Position numbers and translations under genes: made by a program. Below are positions 34,002 to 46,680 of a DNA stretch of 64,000 nt, piece after piece (position 1 is the stretch's first letter; every line of letters begins with the position of its first letter). The notes below the pieces were generated by a model that was not told where the DNA came from, ran no database searches, and saw only the letters and a program-made list of their open reading frames with translations. This stretch comes from Apoda limacodes (taxonomy: Eukaryota; Arthropoda; Insecta; Lepidoptera; Limacodidae): assembly GCA_946406115.1 (NCBI GenBank), contig OX291549.1, positions 21,103,901 to 21,167,900 of the forward strand. Direction: 5' to 3'.

Positions 34002-34430
34002 TTATACAACTAGGGTGGCAAACAAGCGTGCGGTCCGCTTCGTGGTCAGCAGCCACCTATGGACGTTTGCAACACCTGACGCATCACTCGCGCGTTGCCG
34101 ACCCTTCAAATATCTAATAACTTCTTTTTTGAAGAACCCCATACTGTAGTCCTTAAAGAAAACCTTGGCAGGGAGTTCATTCCACAACCTTAGCGTTCGC
34201 GGGAGAAAGTTTCTTCGAAACAGCACTATACGTAACCATTTAGGTTCTAAGGTGTGAGGATGAATTCCCGGCTGATGGCGAGCAGTGCGATGGTAGAAAA
34301 TAGCCGTGGGCATCATTTGGAACAATTCCTCAGAATACATCCCATTATACAAGCGGTTAAACACACAGGAAAACCTCTCTCCATGAAGACTTAAGGGCGA
34401 TACGGCTTGTGAGCTTGGGATCGTCTAACA
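34002..34430 (-). mobile_element. LINE 3'-end fragment (main family), minus strand
   Basis: The reverse complement encodes a readable C-terminal piece (RLYNGMYSEELFQMMPTAIF and LPRTLRLWNELPAKVF) closely matching the intact LINE. About 430 bp survive, 5'-truncated, with the TTTGCCACCCTAG end at 34010-34024. The readable stretch is a decayed remnant, not a host gene. Confidence 0.85.
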
Positions 34431-34884
34431 GGGCGTTTAGGGTGATATCTTACAGGGTTAGCAATAAGTTATGGTGTAATTTAATACAATTTTTTATTGA
34501 GCGACATTTGTATTGCTGCATACGCGATGCGTATTTTAACGGAAAACGGGACAAAATAGCAATACGCGACAAGGTTCTCAAATATGGTGATAGTCCCGTA
34601 TACACGAGAAGTATGGTAACCCTAGCTAGAACCTATACTGTGGCTGTACTGTAGGATTGAAACCGTGCACAGTTGGTGATTGAACGTGGATTGAATTTTA
34701 ATATGTTAAATTACGGCCTGCCTTTTCAAGACCACTTGGTTAGGCGCTGGGTGAAATCATGATGTAATGTAAGTCCACTATGTGAGGAGGGTGCGCTCAT
34801 TTGTTAAAATCATCTTATCAGTTATGAGTCAAAAAGACCTTTGTTTTTCAAATTGTACATTAAAATTGTATCAATAACACTTAA

Positions 34885-35107
34885 GGGGCCCATAACAGCT
34901 TACTAGTAGTGTACGTAGCTTAATTCAAAAATGTACTAGGTAAAACATTATCTTTATTTATAATGTTTTGTTTTCTTTCTCAAACACACCTATGAACTTT
35001 AGTTAAAATTACTACTAAAAGTAACTATAATAGCATTGAAAAAATCTATGTACAAAGAGCAAATAAATAATATCTATTGGCGGCCCTAAGTAGCTGATAT
35101 ATGCGCC
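34885..35107. mobile_element. TTAA-flanked MITE, copy 3
   Basis: TTAA at 34881-34884 and 35108-35111 brackets a 223-bp element. Its ends (GGGGCCCATAACAGCT and, inverted, GGCGCATATATCAGCTACTT) match copies 1 and 2. The interior is more diverged. Confidence 0.75.
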
Positions 35108-35671
35108 TTAAGGGGCAAAACGAATTTGTACGACATTGAACACACAGAAAAACCATTTTAATTGACCCATGAAACACAATTTTAAGTCGAATGAAAGTTT
35201 TTGCATAACGGAACGGAAGTTTTTTCGAAGGCGAAATTTTAAATTAAGAAAACAAACTATTAATAAAAACTTTAGGAAACGTTTAAAGATCCTTTTAATG
35301 ATATACGACACAAAAGAATGATTGGCGAAAAGACCTTCATTCTTCTTCACTACAAAAAAAAAATAAACATTTTTTTTTAACAACGTAGATATTCATACGT
35401 CTACTATAGGGTATATTTCAGGTCTAGTCACATACAGTTTATTGAAGAACGTATGTATGTGACAATTATCATTTAAATTACGGTTACATGCTATAAAATA
35501 AAGAGACACTTGGTTAGATATAGCAGTATTTATGACTGCGGTTGTGCAACTATCAGTTTATAACACTTGCGAAATTTCACGGCGTTACTTAAAATTTACT
35601 GTTGCGGATGTCCCGGGTCAAGGTCAGCTTGGTAATCGACAGTGCTCCGTGGCACTTTGTGTTAACTTTTT

Positions 35672-36060
35672 TTAACACTAAGGTGGCAAACAAGCTCACG
35701 GCCTACGTGATGTCAAGCGATCACAGTAGCCTAGGAATGTTTTTCACTAGGGTCAATACTTGCTTGTTGCAGACCCTTTGATAAGTCTCACCTTTAAAGC
35801 AACCTTTACTGTAGTCCTTACAGAAAACTTCGACAGGAAGCTAACTGCAACCTACTCGTTTTAAAAAGAAAGCTCCTCTGATGACCATTTAGGTTGTATA
35901 AGTTGAAAAGATTAATTCTTTGTCGGTGACGAGCGCTTGGGCATCTTTACTAACGATTCCAAAGAATAACACATTATACAAGCGATAGAAGACACATAGG
36001 AAGGCATGCTTCCTTAGACCTAATGGCCGACATACACTATATATTAAACACACAGCCGGA
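35672..36060 (-). mobile_element. LINE 3'-end fragment (main family), old
   Basis: The reverse complement shows the conserved 3' end and scattered C-terminal ORF similarity (CVFYRLYNV). It is much more diverged than the copy at 34002-34430, with several indels. Confidence 0.65.
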
Positions 36061-37024
36061 GCGACGGTACACACGTTAAAGTTATTAAATTTTTCGGTTA
36101 ACTCAGCAAGTAACTAATTTTTTGTGTTAATTTTATTTGCTAATAATATGTGCTACTGACATAGTAGAAAGTTTTAAAAAATAATGGTGTTAATGTGTTA
36201 AAACAAATAATATTGTTTATAAAGTCGACCTGTGTGTTGCGGGCACTTGTTGTGTGGCTGACATAAAGGACCATACACACGTTACATCAGTCACATCAAC
36301 GTCAAGTACTCGATCAGTCACATTAAAGTTAGGGGTTATATGGGGTCAATCACAGTATCGTACAATACCAAAAAAATATACCAACGTTTTGACCTGCCGG
36401 TGACGCAACATTGACTAAGAAGTGCCGGTCGAGACGCGACTGATGAGGCCAATTATATTAAACGTAAGATAAGAAAATTTGGTGGAGTGAAAAAGCATAT
36501 AATTTGTATACCGAGTGTGTAAATTACTTTATAGAGCAAGCTTGTCATAGAAAAAGTTCCATGTATTTTACAACAGATAACTCAATACTATTGTTTGTGA
36601 ACAGCCGGATTTATTAGTAAAATTTCCTTGTTTTATCCCGATATTTCTTAGTTTGTCTAGAATTGGTAAAGGGGGTATATTATACTGTCCCTAGATCTTT
36701 CATATTACCGCTGACATACTGGACATTTTATAAAGAACCTCCTTAGTCCAGATAAACTGTTGTGTCAAAGATGGGCTCACCACGTATCGAGCAGGACTGG
36801 GGTGGGTGGTGAAACGACGTTGTCCCCCACATTCTGGTATGTCCCTTCAGGGAATAAAAACCGTGACGTTATATATACACACCTTTGTCACAGCCCAAAC
36901 ATTCCTTTCATTTATACAGTTGTCATCGCCTTTGATAATTCCGACAACGTCTAGACAGTCGTGGCGCCGCGACAAAACGAATGACTGGCTATACAACAAC
37001 CGACCATCCTTATATAGATTACTC

Positions 37025-37125
37025 GCTATTGCCCGCATTACCACCCACCCTTTATTCGGTTATCAGTGTTGGATTTGAACGGCAATTACTCAATTATAGA
37101 AAAAAACCGACTCACACAATTTTAT
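37025..37125 (+). repeat. Dispersed 'GGTTATCGGTGTAGGAT' repeat, short copy
   Basis: TTGCCCGCATTACCACCCAC, TCGGTTATCAGTGTTGGATT and AATTATAGAAAAAAACCGAC match the family at 3461-3712. Confidence 0.6.
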
Positions 37126-37904
37126 TTGTTTTATCACATTTACTATTTTACTATATTTATATTTTTTTAATTATGTAACTTCACTACATACATATGTATA
37201 TGTGAATTACCTATAAAATATGAAAAAACGGACAGTTTGCGGTGCGTGGCGCCGTCCAGGCTGTGAGTTCCGTGTTCTCTCATTGTGTATATAGATAGGT
37301 ACCTATTTAGATATTTAGAAGCTATATATTTATCTCACTTTTTGCTTGCAATGTGAATAATATAGATTTCGAGATAGAGCGAGAAAGTTAGCGCCGCTTT
37401 AATTTTACCTCTGTTTTATTATAGGAAAATATAACTTTTGCTATAGAAAAGGCATAAAATCTTGCTTAAACCGAGTTAAGTTTAATCAAAACAGGTTTTT
37501 TCCGTTAAATAGGTACTACTACTTCTACTAATAATTACTACTATTAATAATTATTCTGTGCTTTAGGTGCCCCGCGGTCACTTTTTGAATTAATTAATCA
37601 TTGATTGTGTAACCGATAACTTCTGTCGCGAATCGCGTAAAAATGTCCTTATACTAAAAAAAAGTTGCGTTTGAGTAGATTCACTGACATGGATATTAAT
37701 AAGAAGGTAAATTTGTTGAATTTACCTAATCTTTAAAACCTGCGCTCCCTTTGATTAAGTGACCATAAAGGTCAATAAACGAATGGTTGAGTTGTGTATT
37801 TTTTGAGCCGTGAGCTGCGCATCTTGGGTCTGAGCTGCAGCTCAATTGGTCGGAGCCGCGTTTTTGAGCCGGTTTGACGCTGAGTTACCCATGTCTTCTA
37901 ACAC

Positions 37905-38045
37905 TTGGCGTTTTCAAGTTGCCTTTGTCTTTCTCGGGCCTCAAACCATCTCCATGCCAAATTTCATCGTAATCGGTACAGCGGTTTAAGCGTGAAGAGG
38001 TAACAGACAGACAGACAGAGTTACTTTCGGATTTATAATATTATA
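37905..38045 (+). repeat. Dispersed 'GGTTATCGGTGTAGGAT' repeat, 3' part
   Basis: ACTTGGCGTTTTCAAGTTGC, CTCCATGCCAAATTTCATCG and GACAGACAGACAGAGTTACT then TTTATAATATTA are the 3' half of the family. Confidence 0.65.
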
Positions 38046-40247
38046 GTATGGATATAGTTATAAATTATAGATTGCGCTCAACCCCATCCCGGCGCGCACC
38101 TTACCACACGATTGCTCCGCCTAGACACCTGGCCAAGTGAACTAAATTATTGTTCAGGCTGTGCCTGTGAAGTGTAGTCACACAAAAAGGCATAGTGCTG
38201 TAGTGTTGTGGATCTTTCCGTCTAGGTGTACTGTTTTGAGGAAGTATTGTTTTGGTATCGCGCCATTAAGAACACCTGCAGTTTTGATGTAAATGTTTAT
38301 TTTAAAGATAGTGCTAGGTTACATTACATTGCAACTAGTTTATGCATTCCGTTCAGTTGGCAAATTAATTTCCTGTTTAGTACGTGTAGTGGATGGTTGA
38401 CTGCACAAAGTAGTTGTTACAATATTTAAGCATTTTAATATTTATATATTTATTTTTATATTTACTGAGGCACCTCAAAACCAATCGCACATTCGAGTTA
38501 CACTCACAACAAGATAGCAGCTGCTGTATTTGAAGTAAACGGACATACTGAGTTAATGAACGATATAGAGTTAATATACGATATAGAGGTAATGAATGAT
38601 ATAGAGTTAATAAACTAAAAAAAAGTTTTATTAGAATCGTCATGAAAATCGTAGTTACTACTACTCGCATAGTTTTTTGGTCTATTTATTCTTACAATAT
38701 TTCTGTCCCGCCCACGGTCAAATTTTCATAGTAAAAAAAGAGGAGTCAAAGAAAAATACATGGACAAGACGTGTTTTAACAGAATTTAAAACTGTTTAAC
38801 AAACCACTATCAGTGAAGTGCCACGTTTAATATTGACATGCTCTATGTTTTCCAGAACCTTCTAAGTCTCTTCTACAAGTCCAATCTTAGGCTGTTCCGA
38901 AAGTCTAACACAGAACACGTAGTAAAGTGAAAATTGATCGAAGGTCGTATAAATTACCTTGAACTTTTGAGTGCTGTTAGACGCAAATCCTGTCTCACAT
39001 TTTAGCTCTCCTAAAGGGTCCACCTGACATCCTGAATTTGGTTTGAGCGCGTAATGAACGCTTCAATTGCTTCAATTTGTCGACCTGCTAAATTGGCTCC
39101 ACATTTTGTAGAGCAACATGAAGTAGCTTGTTCGATATGTCGAAAGTCGAAAGTCACTGTGTTAAGATGGCGTCTACACAAAATAAAGCACTAGAAAAGC
39201 AGCCAATTGCTGTGTTTGCTGCATCGAAAAAAAAAAAAAACATAAAAAAACAACCAAATTGAGTACCTCCTACTTTTTGAAATCGGTTAAAAAAGGTTTT
39301 GTTAGTTTGTGAAACATTATATACGTTATATTCATTATGATACGTTATATATGTATTTGTCCAAATAAGATTAGGTAGGTACTTACCTACAGAGAACTGA
39401 CCAGCTGAAAAAACATAAAAATATAAATATTAATAAAAACAAATATATTTTCGGGAAAAAGTTTTTTTGACATTTTATCAATTTATTATATTTTTAAGTA
39501 AAAAAATTAATCTGAGGCTGATATATTCTTCGCAAAACTGATAGTTTAAATGTGAACGCCAGTTACCTAACGTCTGGCTTTGACAGGCGTAGAGGAAAGT
39601 CAGCTCAGGGTTAAATTACTTACTTAGATCGTGCTTAGTTATTTTATTGTTGTTTTTCTGTAGACAATGTACGACAGGCACGTAATGTAAGCGAAATTCT
39701 TACTCTTTTGTCTGCTTCAAAGATTTTTTTTTTTGTGTAGCACTATGGTTATTTTTATTTGGATATGTATGTCATATTGTGTTTAAAAATTAGCATACAC
39801 TTGGTGTTTTTTGCACCTGTATTTGTGTAAGAACAATAAACGTTCGATTTTTCAGTGCGTCTCACGTCGTCAGAACAATCAAGTAGGTAACCATCATTCA
39901 TAGGAATCGGAAAATTGTGTTTTTGAAAAGCTTCTTATTACAAAAAAACTCACCAGTTTCTTATTAATGCTTATAAATAAACTAGTTGACCTGACTGAGT
40001 TGAGTTCTTCAGTCCGTTGTAGCGCCATCACCGACTCAACACCGCGTCGCATCGCTTGACCGCGCTTTTACTTCGTATGTTCGCTTAGCATTCTTTCTGA
40101 CTTTTTTCTTTCTGCTTGGCTCCTAAGGACTATCAAATGGAAAAAGATTTTTTCAAATTGGACTTGTAGTTTCAAATAGCGCGTTTAAACAAAGAAAAAA
40201 AACAAACGAATAAACTCTTTAGCCTTATTGTATTTAAAGTATTATTA
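38046..40247. other. No gene seen
   Basis: AT-rich; a CTCCTACTTTTTGAAATCGG fragment of the CCGACTACAAAAAAGG repeat lies near 39255-39290 (minus). Confidence 0.5.
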
Positions 40248-40424
40248 TCTTTATATATATAATTCTACTGTACGTGTGTATGCCGCTGTATTCCTCCTTA
40301 AAGATTTGAATGATTTTTTTGTATGGGTTTGGGTGGTGCCCTGGATGGTTTAGATTCACAAATCAGCCTGGCAGATGGAGCTGCAGTCGGTATCATGCAG
40401 GACAACATCTGCCAGGTCAGCTAG
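40248..40424 (+). mobile_element. Short Helitron-like element
   Basis: It starts TCTTTATATATATAA and ends CTAG followed by T. A perfect 11-bp hairpin (CCTGGCAGATG 40367-40377 with CATCTGCCAGG 40406-40416) lies four bases before the CTAG. A 5' TC, a 3' CTRR and a subterminal hairpin, with no inverted termini, fit a non-autonomous Helitron. Superfamily inferred. Confidence 0.5.
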
Positions 40425-41929
40425 TTTAGTATATATTTAAATTTATAGATAAAAACACGTTCGTAATAATTATATTTAATAGGTAGGTAGTCTGCTTGGC
40501 ATTTTCTATCCCAACTATTACCGACACAAGAATTTCTGCGTTTATTATGTTATTTTTCTATGCCTTATAATAACTAGGTAACTACACAGAATTATACTAA
40601 AATACATAGGTAATCAAAGCAAAGTATTCAGTCAAACTCCTGCTACGTTTAAATGCTACTTAAAGTTACTTGAGATCTACTGCCGTTACTTAAATTTAGG
40701 CCATTGTTTGGCACAACAAAGTAGGCCACAGTCATAGCGCATGATTCGATTGTCCAACATAGTCCAACATTAGCGCAGGCGTGACGTAAAGTGTCGTTGA
40801 CCGGCCGAGTGTGTTTACTTTCACAGCTTCTTCGGCGCTGGGTGGTTTGTGGTACAGTCGACCACAAACATAAACGATTATGCTGTGAATACTCAGAAAT
40901 AGTTCCCCAGGTCGGATTTATTTAAACTGACGTAACGCCTTGTTTTTATTGTACTTGTAACAGACGTTTGGAACCTAGGTACTGTTTTGCATTATTATTT
41001 AAGTTAGTAAGTCATTATGATCATGGTTCCAAATTAACTTAGAATTAGTAACATAGCAATTTATGTGGGTATTTTCAAAGGATAATATGTGGAGCCCCAA
41101 ACATAGAATAATAGCCTTAACGTAGTCCTTTACACATGATAACAAACGCGAGGAGAAAGCATATATATTATGCAACTAAGTAACCTATATAAGATATTAG
41201 GCACACTTAGCTACCACAACCGGTGGCGACTTTACTTCTTAATTTGCCCATGGTAGTTTAAGGAAGCACTAAGAAAGGAGTATAAAAAAAACACGTCCAA
41301 GATAAAGATAAAATTTTTAAATGGTTTTTTCGCCGTTTTATAGTAAAATCCAAGCTATGTTTTTTTATCTTAACCAGTTTAGTATCAACTACTGGAGATA
41401 TAGTACAATTGTGATTTACGCGAACGTAGTTGCAGTCAAAATTTAGTAATAATTATATATTAATTAATATACCCAGAATACACGAATCAAATAAACCGCG
41501 TTACATTGCATAACCGAAATTGAAAAGAACTGTATTATTACTCAAATTTTTTTTTGTAACTGACATCTTTTCAATACACATCAGATGACGGTGCATTAAA
41601 AAGTAATCAGTGTAAACCATTACCAGAAGTAAGTTACAACCAGCTAGATTGTATATTTACGTCATTAGATACCTACACAACAGACGTACAACACTACTTG
41701 TCCCTACATAAACGAGATACTTCAGATAACCATCGTCCCCTAATTTAATTTTAGTAGTATATTGTATTTATTAATACTTCCCCAATTGTCCCCGGAAATC
41801 ATGACATATCGGACTAAATCTAACTAGTTCCTCTTAGTATATACTAGTAGGGCATTAATCTCGAAATCTCATATCTATGATCTTCAACCCCGCAAAATCC
41901 CGGTAGGTATTTGTGTGATCCCTTATTTT
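40425..41929. other. No gene seen
   Basis: A GC-richer patch at 40780-40865 has no recognised origin. The rest is AT-rich. Confidence 0.55.
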
Positions 41930-42142
41930 TTACTGAACGCGGTAGTGTTTATATAGCTCGATTCAATTAAAGAAAAATTAAATAAATAAAAAAAACTCGA
42001 TTAATGAAGTGTCATTTATCAAAATCCGTTGAGCCGTTGCGTAAATACGAGCGAAAATAGGACATAGGTCATGTTCATACATACATACAGGTCAAATACA
42101 TAACCCCTTCTTTTGAGCTTGATCGCAGTCGGGTAAAAAAAA
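41930..42142 (+). repeat. Dispersed repeat ending in GATCGCAGTCGGGTAAAAA
   Basis: TTATCAAAATCCGTTGAGCC, CATACATACATACAGGTCAA and CCTTCTTTTGAGCTTGATCG occur in the order seen in common lepidopteran repeat tails. Confidence 0.5.
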
Positions 42143-42687
42143 AGACTGTGTGGAGCCATTACTTTTATTTATGGCAAAAATCTTCAACATTAAAATAAAA
42201 AATATTATGCAATCTTTTGTTAGAAATATTTTCGGAGAAAACCCATTTTGTCAAAGGTTTTTTCCGACAGGCTGCTTCAAATACGTTATGCTAAATAGCC
42301 GACAGAAGAAAAAAAATCTTTAACCTTCCACATTAATTATATTTTTCACCAAACCCCCGTTCGAATGCAAAGCTTGCGTTATGCCAAATTTCTGCGCCCG
42401 CGTATCACGCGTTGCGGTGTCTCATCGCTAGGATTCTAGAACTGGGATGCAATAACTCCCACATAAAATCCTCATTGTTGTACTTTAACTTTCTGTAGTT
42501 ACAAAAAAAACGACCGAAGAAGAAACTGAAAAGAGAATAATGAAGTAAATCTTTTGAGTCATAATAACTAACTTCCTTATGCCGTCACATCGAAGTTGCA
42601 TAGGTACAGATCTATTTCTTTAGCGCCGGCTCAAAATAATAACTTACCTTATGTTAGAAGCTTAGTTATTAAGACGCAAAAAATAAT

Positions 42688-42800
42688 TTAAACCGACTAC
42701 AAAAAAGGAGGAGGTTTATCTATATTTTTTTATTTTGTTTAGACGTTTGTATGTTCGGGCATAACTCCGTCATATATTAACGGTTTTGTAAAATTCTTAT
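42688..42800 (+). repeat. Dispersed repeat (CCGACTACAAAAAAGGAGG type)
   Basis: AACCGACTACAAAAAAGGAG, TGTATGTTCGGGCATAACTC and an AACGGTTTTG tail recur inverted at 53035-53140. A shorter relative lies inside the element at 56989-57343. Confidence 0.6.
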
Positions 42801-42889
42801 TTTGTTTGAAAGAGGTTTATTCCGAAATTGTTTCGGAGACAGACAACGTAAACCTTCAATAAATGCCATCAAATCAACCGCAGTAAAAA

Positions 42890-43015
42890 GTAGTACCTGA
42901 AGGACCGAGCTACGCTCGTTATTTTTTTTAACAACGCCATCTATTGTCAAGTAGCCTAACAACGCCATCTATTATCAAGTAACTTTATCGTTGCTGTGTC
43001 AATATGCACATGTCA
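42890..43015 (+). repeat. CTATTGTCAAGTAG repeat, partial copy
   Basis: GCTACGCTCGTTATTTTTTT then two units CATCTATTRTCAAGTA (28-bp period) and TGCTGTGTC match the opening of 29600-29993. Confidence 0.6.
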
Positions 43016-43044
43016 TTCCTATACTTACACAGACTAGTTTCACT

Positions 43045-43876
43045 TCGTTATTAGACTACCGTCCTATTTCTATTTTACCTTTGCTCTCTAAAGTTCTTAA
43101 GCGTATTGTACAGCAGCAGCTAAGTTTCTTTTTCACAAGAAACTATATCCTTGATCTTTTTTAGTTTGGTCTCCGCCCTGGACATAGCACGGCTACAACA
43201 CAAAAGCAAAACTTTCCAACATCCGTGGGGGCATGGAATATAAGCAAGTCACTATACTCTTTCTGCTAGACTTCAGCAATGCCTTCAACACGGTTGATTT
43301 TAATGTTTTAGTGGGTGTTTTATGTTCACTTAACATATCTCCAACGGATATTAATTGGTTTTGCAGTTATCTCTGTGGACGTCGGCAACGCATATAGATA
43401 GATAGCTGTGTATCTAGCTGATGTGAAACACATGCTGGTGTCCCACAGGGTGACGTACTATCCCCTCTCCTATTTGCTAATAATGCTAATTCTATTACTT
43501 CTCATATTACTTCTCTCTACCATCTTTATGCAGACAGTCTTCAAATATATACGCGATCCACGATTAAAAATCTATCAAACGCGATTGCAAAAATAAATAA
43601 TGATCTTGTTCGTTTCACAGATTGCAGTAAGTCTTACGGCCTGAAACTAAATCCAGTAATGCCTCAAGCAATAATAGATTTCAAAACCATTCCACCGGTA
43701 TATTTGAATAATGTTTTAATACCTTATAATGAGACAAGTAAAGAATATTGGAATACAAATCCATCGTTATATATGGGACCACACGTGAACGAAATGAGCA
43801 AGAAATATAGCTTTTGCGATGACTATAATTGCCTTGGCACAATCTTTACTCATTCCTATTCTCGATTATGCTGACG
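43045..43876 (+). pseudogene. Second LINE family (jockey-like), decayed reverse transcriptase
   Basis: Conceptual reading with frame changes gives DYRPISILPLLSKVLKRIVQ, FGLRPGHSTATT, LLDFSNAFNTVDFNVL, AGVPQGDVLSPLLF and HLYADSLQIYTRS. These are the standard reverse-transcriptase blocks in order, but the YADD centre has become YADS. It ends at PILDYADVC, where foreign sequence begins. The family is not the one at 25230: it uses FSNAF and LQIYT. The 3' end is found at 44285-44560. Confidence 0.8.
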
Positions 43877-44284
43877 TTTGTATTTGTATTTCTTTATTAT
43901 CACCATAGGAACAGTTTCATGTACACTTGGTTAAGTCAATATTAACAATATTTTTTACATTTTTACAGAAATTATAAATTACATGTTAAAAATTTAACAT
44001 CGCACCAAATCGATTAAATAATGTTAAATAGCAACAGAAAAAATAAAAATGTAAATATATAAAATGGAAGCTGCTGTAAAGAGGCATTGTCAGATGTCAT
44101 TCTATGTTAATTTAATATCGATAAGATTTTTTATCCTATTAATGCTGCTGTACAGGGGCATTGTCAGATTGCATCTCAATAGAAAAAAATTACAATATTT
44201 ATTAGTAGCTAAACAGGGGCATTTCATACTTAAAATAAATCTACTAAATAATAATTAGTAGAATGTGATGAAAGTCACCTGAAT
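43877..44284. repeat. Insertion splitting the second-family LINE, with internal repeats
   Basis: About 400 bp separate the LINE's reverse transcriptase from its 3' end. A motif CTGCTGTAMAGRGGCATTG recurs (from about 44071 and 44145, with a weaker third unit near 44205). The element class is not recognised. A 20-base string at 44241-44260 is also found at 45945-45964. Confidence 0.5.
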
Positions 44285-44560
44285 TAAATCATTAGCTACT
44301 GTAAAGGACTGTATAAAGAACTGTTAGATCCATCTGCACCAATATATTTGGAAGAGCGTTATCAATTTCTGGGCTCCTCTGCTCTTCGTCTTTCCTTGAG
44401 CTTAATGTTAAAGATTCCTCCACAATGCTCGCGATTCTCCAATGGCTCATTTACAGTCCATCAAACTTTGGAACGATTTGGCCTTAGATATAAAACGAGC
44501 ACAATCTTTACCTCAATTTAAAAAACTGGTTTATTCTTATCTACTTACTTCCTAAACAGA
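44285..44560 (+). pseudogene. Second LINE family, C-terminal and 3' end
   Basis: The frame reads ELLDPSAPIYLEERYQFLGS, then NGSFTVH and IKLWNDLALDIKRAQSLPQF, ending ...LVYSYLLTS before a stop near 44556. This is the C-terminal tail of a jockey-type LINE, continuing the copy at 43045-43876. AT-rich 3' UTR follows. Confidence 0.7.
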
Positions 44561-45069
44561 TTATTTATTTTTATTAGTATTTATTTTATATATATTTATT
44601 AATTGTATATGCGTGTATGTGTATAAATGTATATTTAGATATATAGAAATAGTTTTACTATAGTATACTACATTATATTTATTAATGTGAAAGCCTCCCC
44701 TATTTTGATACCCTTCGTGGGATTTTTTCAAAACTTAATGAGACCAACTTTGAAGTATACTTATATTATTATCAAAAGTTGCCTTGTTACGTTCTTATTT
44801 TTAAAAGTACTGCTAACCAATTTATTAATTCTGTCGCAATCATAACCTTTTTGGTTCATCCGGTTTATCGGCAACTCATATTATGTAAGGTATAATACTA
44901 TGTAACACATATCTATCGGTTGTTTCTAAGAACTTAGTCAGTAGTAATGAGCCGTACAACTGTTTACGCTAAGTAATACATTTTAATGACATTGCATTAG
45001 GCAAACTAAAATTTTGTCATGATTTATTTAGGCACATACTACATTGAAATATTGAAATTCATACTAATA

Positions 45070-45370
45070 TATTCTACTAATATTATAATTGTTAAAGTAT
45101 GTCTGGCTGGATGGATGGAAGTATGTTTGTTACTCATTCACACTTCAACCACTGGACGAATCAAGATGAAACTTGGCACACATATAGGTTAGGGCCTGGA
45201 ATAGGACATAGGCTAAAGTTACAGCAGGAATAACTATAACTGAGCTTAAACCGAACTATAGCTACAGCTATATAACTATATATTACACTACTGAATAGTA
45301 CCTATAACATAGGGGTTCCACGCCAATAACCGAATCTAGGCCGGGTGTTGCCGCTGGAAAAATCTATAAA
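45070..45370 (-). repeat. Dispersed 'GCCCGCG' repeat, minus strand
   Basis: TTGTTACTCATTCACACTTC, AAACTTGGCACACATATAGG and GGACATAGGCTAAAGTTACA read as the inverse of the repeat type at 853-1260. Confidence 0.5.
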
Positions 45371-45639
45371 ATAATAATTAAAGTTTAAAAATTCCTTTTG
45401 CATTTGAAAGCCCAAATAGGTAAAAGTAATAGGCTATACAAGAGGTATACCTACCACTCTTTATTCGTTATAACGATGAGTTGATACATCGATGTTGCCA
45501 GATGTTGTGTTGTACGCAATACAGTGCGACTTCTTTATTACATACTTCCTGTATGCAATCACATATCATGTAAGTACCTGTACACCATACTACGCTCGCT
45601 CGCTCGTTATCAATGCAATATAATATATACAATACTAGT

Positions 45640-45965
45640 TTTGGCCCGCAGTTTCACGAATAGACAAATAGACCCGCCCTAAATTCGGTTATCGGTGTAG
45701 AATCGACAACTTCTCAATTATAGAAAAAAAACCCGACTAACACTTGACCTTTCCAAGTAGCCTATGTCCTCCCCCAGGACTCAAATTATCTCCATGCCAA
45801 ATTTACCCACACCCGCCATAAGGTGGTAATAATTTGGTTATCGGTGAAGGATTTCAACGGTAACTCCTCAATTATAGAAAAAACCCGACTGATACTTCTC
45901 GGGACTCAAACTATCCCATGCCTATGGTTTAAGTATAAAGAGATCTACTAAATAATAATTAGTAC
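45640..45965 (+). repeat. Two joined 'GGTTATCGGTGTAGGAT' repeats
   Basis: One copy starts at TAGTTTTGGCCCGCAGTTTC and a second at about 45836 (GGTTATCGGTGAAGGATTTC); both have AATTATAGAAAAAA and CGACTRA. The second is internally shortened. Confidence 0.6.
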
Positions 45966-46104
45966 AGCTATGCCAAATTGAAATACTGAATATACACACA
46001 AAATTTCATAAGAATCGGTCAAGTTTTTTTACAATCACTGTGACACAAAAAATTTATATATAAGATAGATATAGTTTTGGTTTGGTTATTTTTATTAGCA
46101 CGTA

Positions 46105-46385
46105 CCTAGACGTGAAGTCAGTGGTGGCCTAGGAGTTTTGGTGTCTGCCTCGCGTTCTGAGACGTGGTCATCAATCCTAGCGTGTAATAATAAGTCTTTT
46201 TTTTAATTTCTTAATACATTGAATACTCACACCACTGGCTTTTCGGTGAAGGACAACATTGTAGGGAAACCTGCAAAAGACGTACCTATATGAAGAAGTA
46301 CCGCCCTCGGTGAGAGAAGGCCGTACTCCAACAGTGGAGACGTATGAGGCTGGGAAGGAAGAGGTACCTGCGTCTAGTGCCTATC
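46105..46385 (+). mobile_element. SINE-like repeat (GGTGGCCTAGG type), copy 2
   Basis: AGTCAGTGGTGGCCTAGGAG, CACACCACTGGCTTTTCGGT and CCTCGGTGAGAGAAGGCCGT follow one another as in 11685-11960, with a GGCTGGGAAGG tail. Confidence 0.65.
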
Positions 46386-46529
46386 ATAATTATTTTCATA
46401 TTCTAAATATTATATTTGTTCTCTTATATGTATTTGGGGAAATAAACTTTGTATGTACTTATGCTGTTTACGTTGTTGTTGTACTGAACTGTACTGTTCT
46501 ATGCCCTAACTATGAAACCAAGCGTATAA

Positions 46530-46680
46530 TCCAAAGTCGTGGTGGCCTAGTGGTAGTCTTTCGAACCCGAAATGAACCAATAAGTCTTTTTCCGAATTCT
46601 TAAGTTCCTTGTTTGCTCGCCTCGGGTTTCATTGTAAAGAAAACATCGTTACGAAACCGGCAAACGTCTAAAAAGAGATT
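46530..46680 (+). mobile_element. SINE-like repeat (GGTGGCCTAGTGGTAGTC type), copy 3
   Basis: CGTGGTGGCCTAGTGGTAGT (box-A-like), TTTCGAACCCGAAATG (box-B-like) and AAAACATCGTTACGAAACC are the same family, with the tRNA-like head shortened between boxes. Confidence 0.6.
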
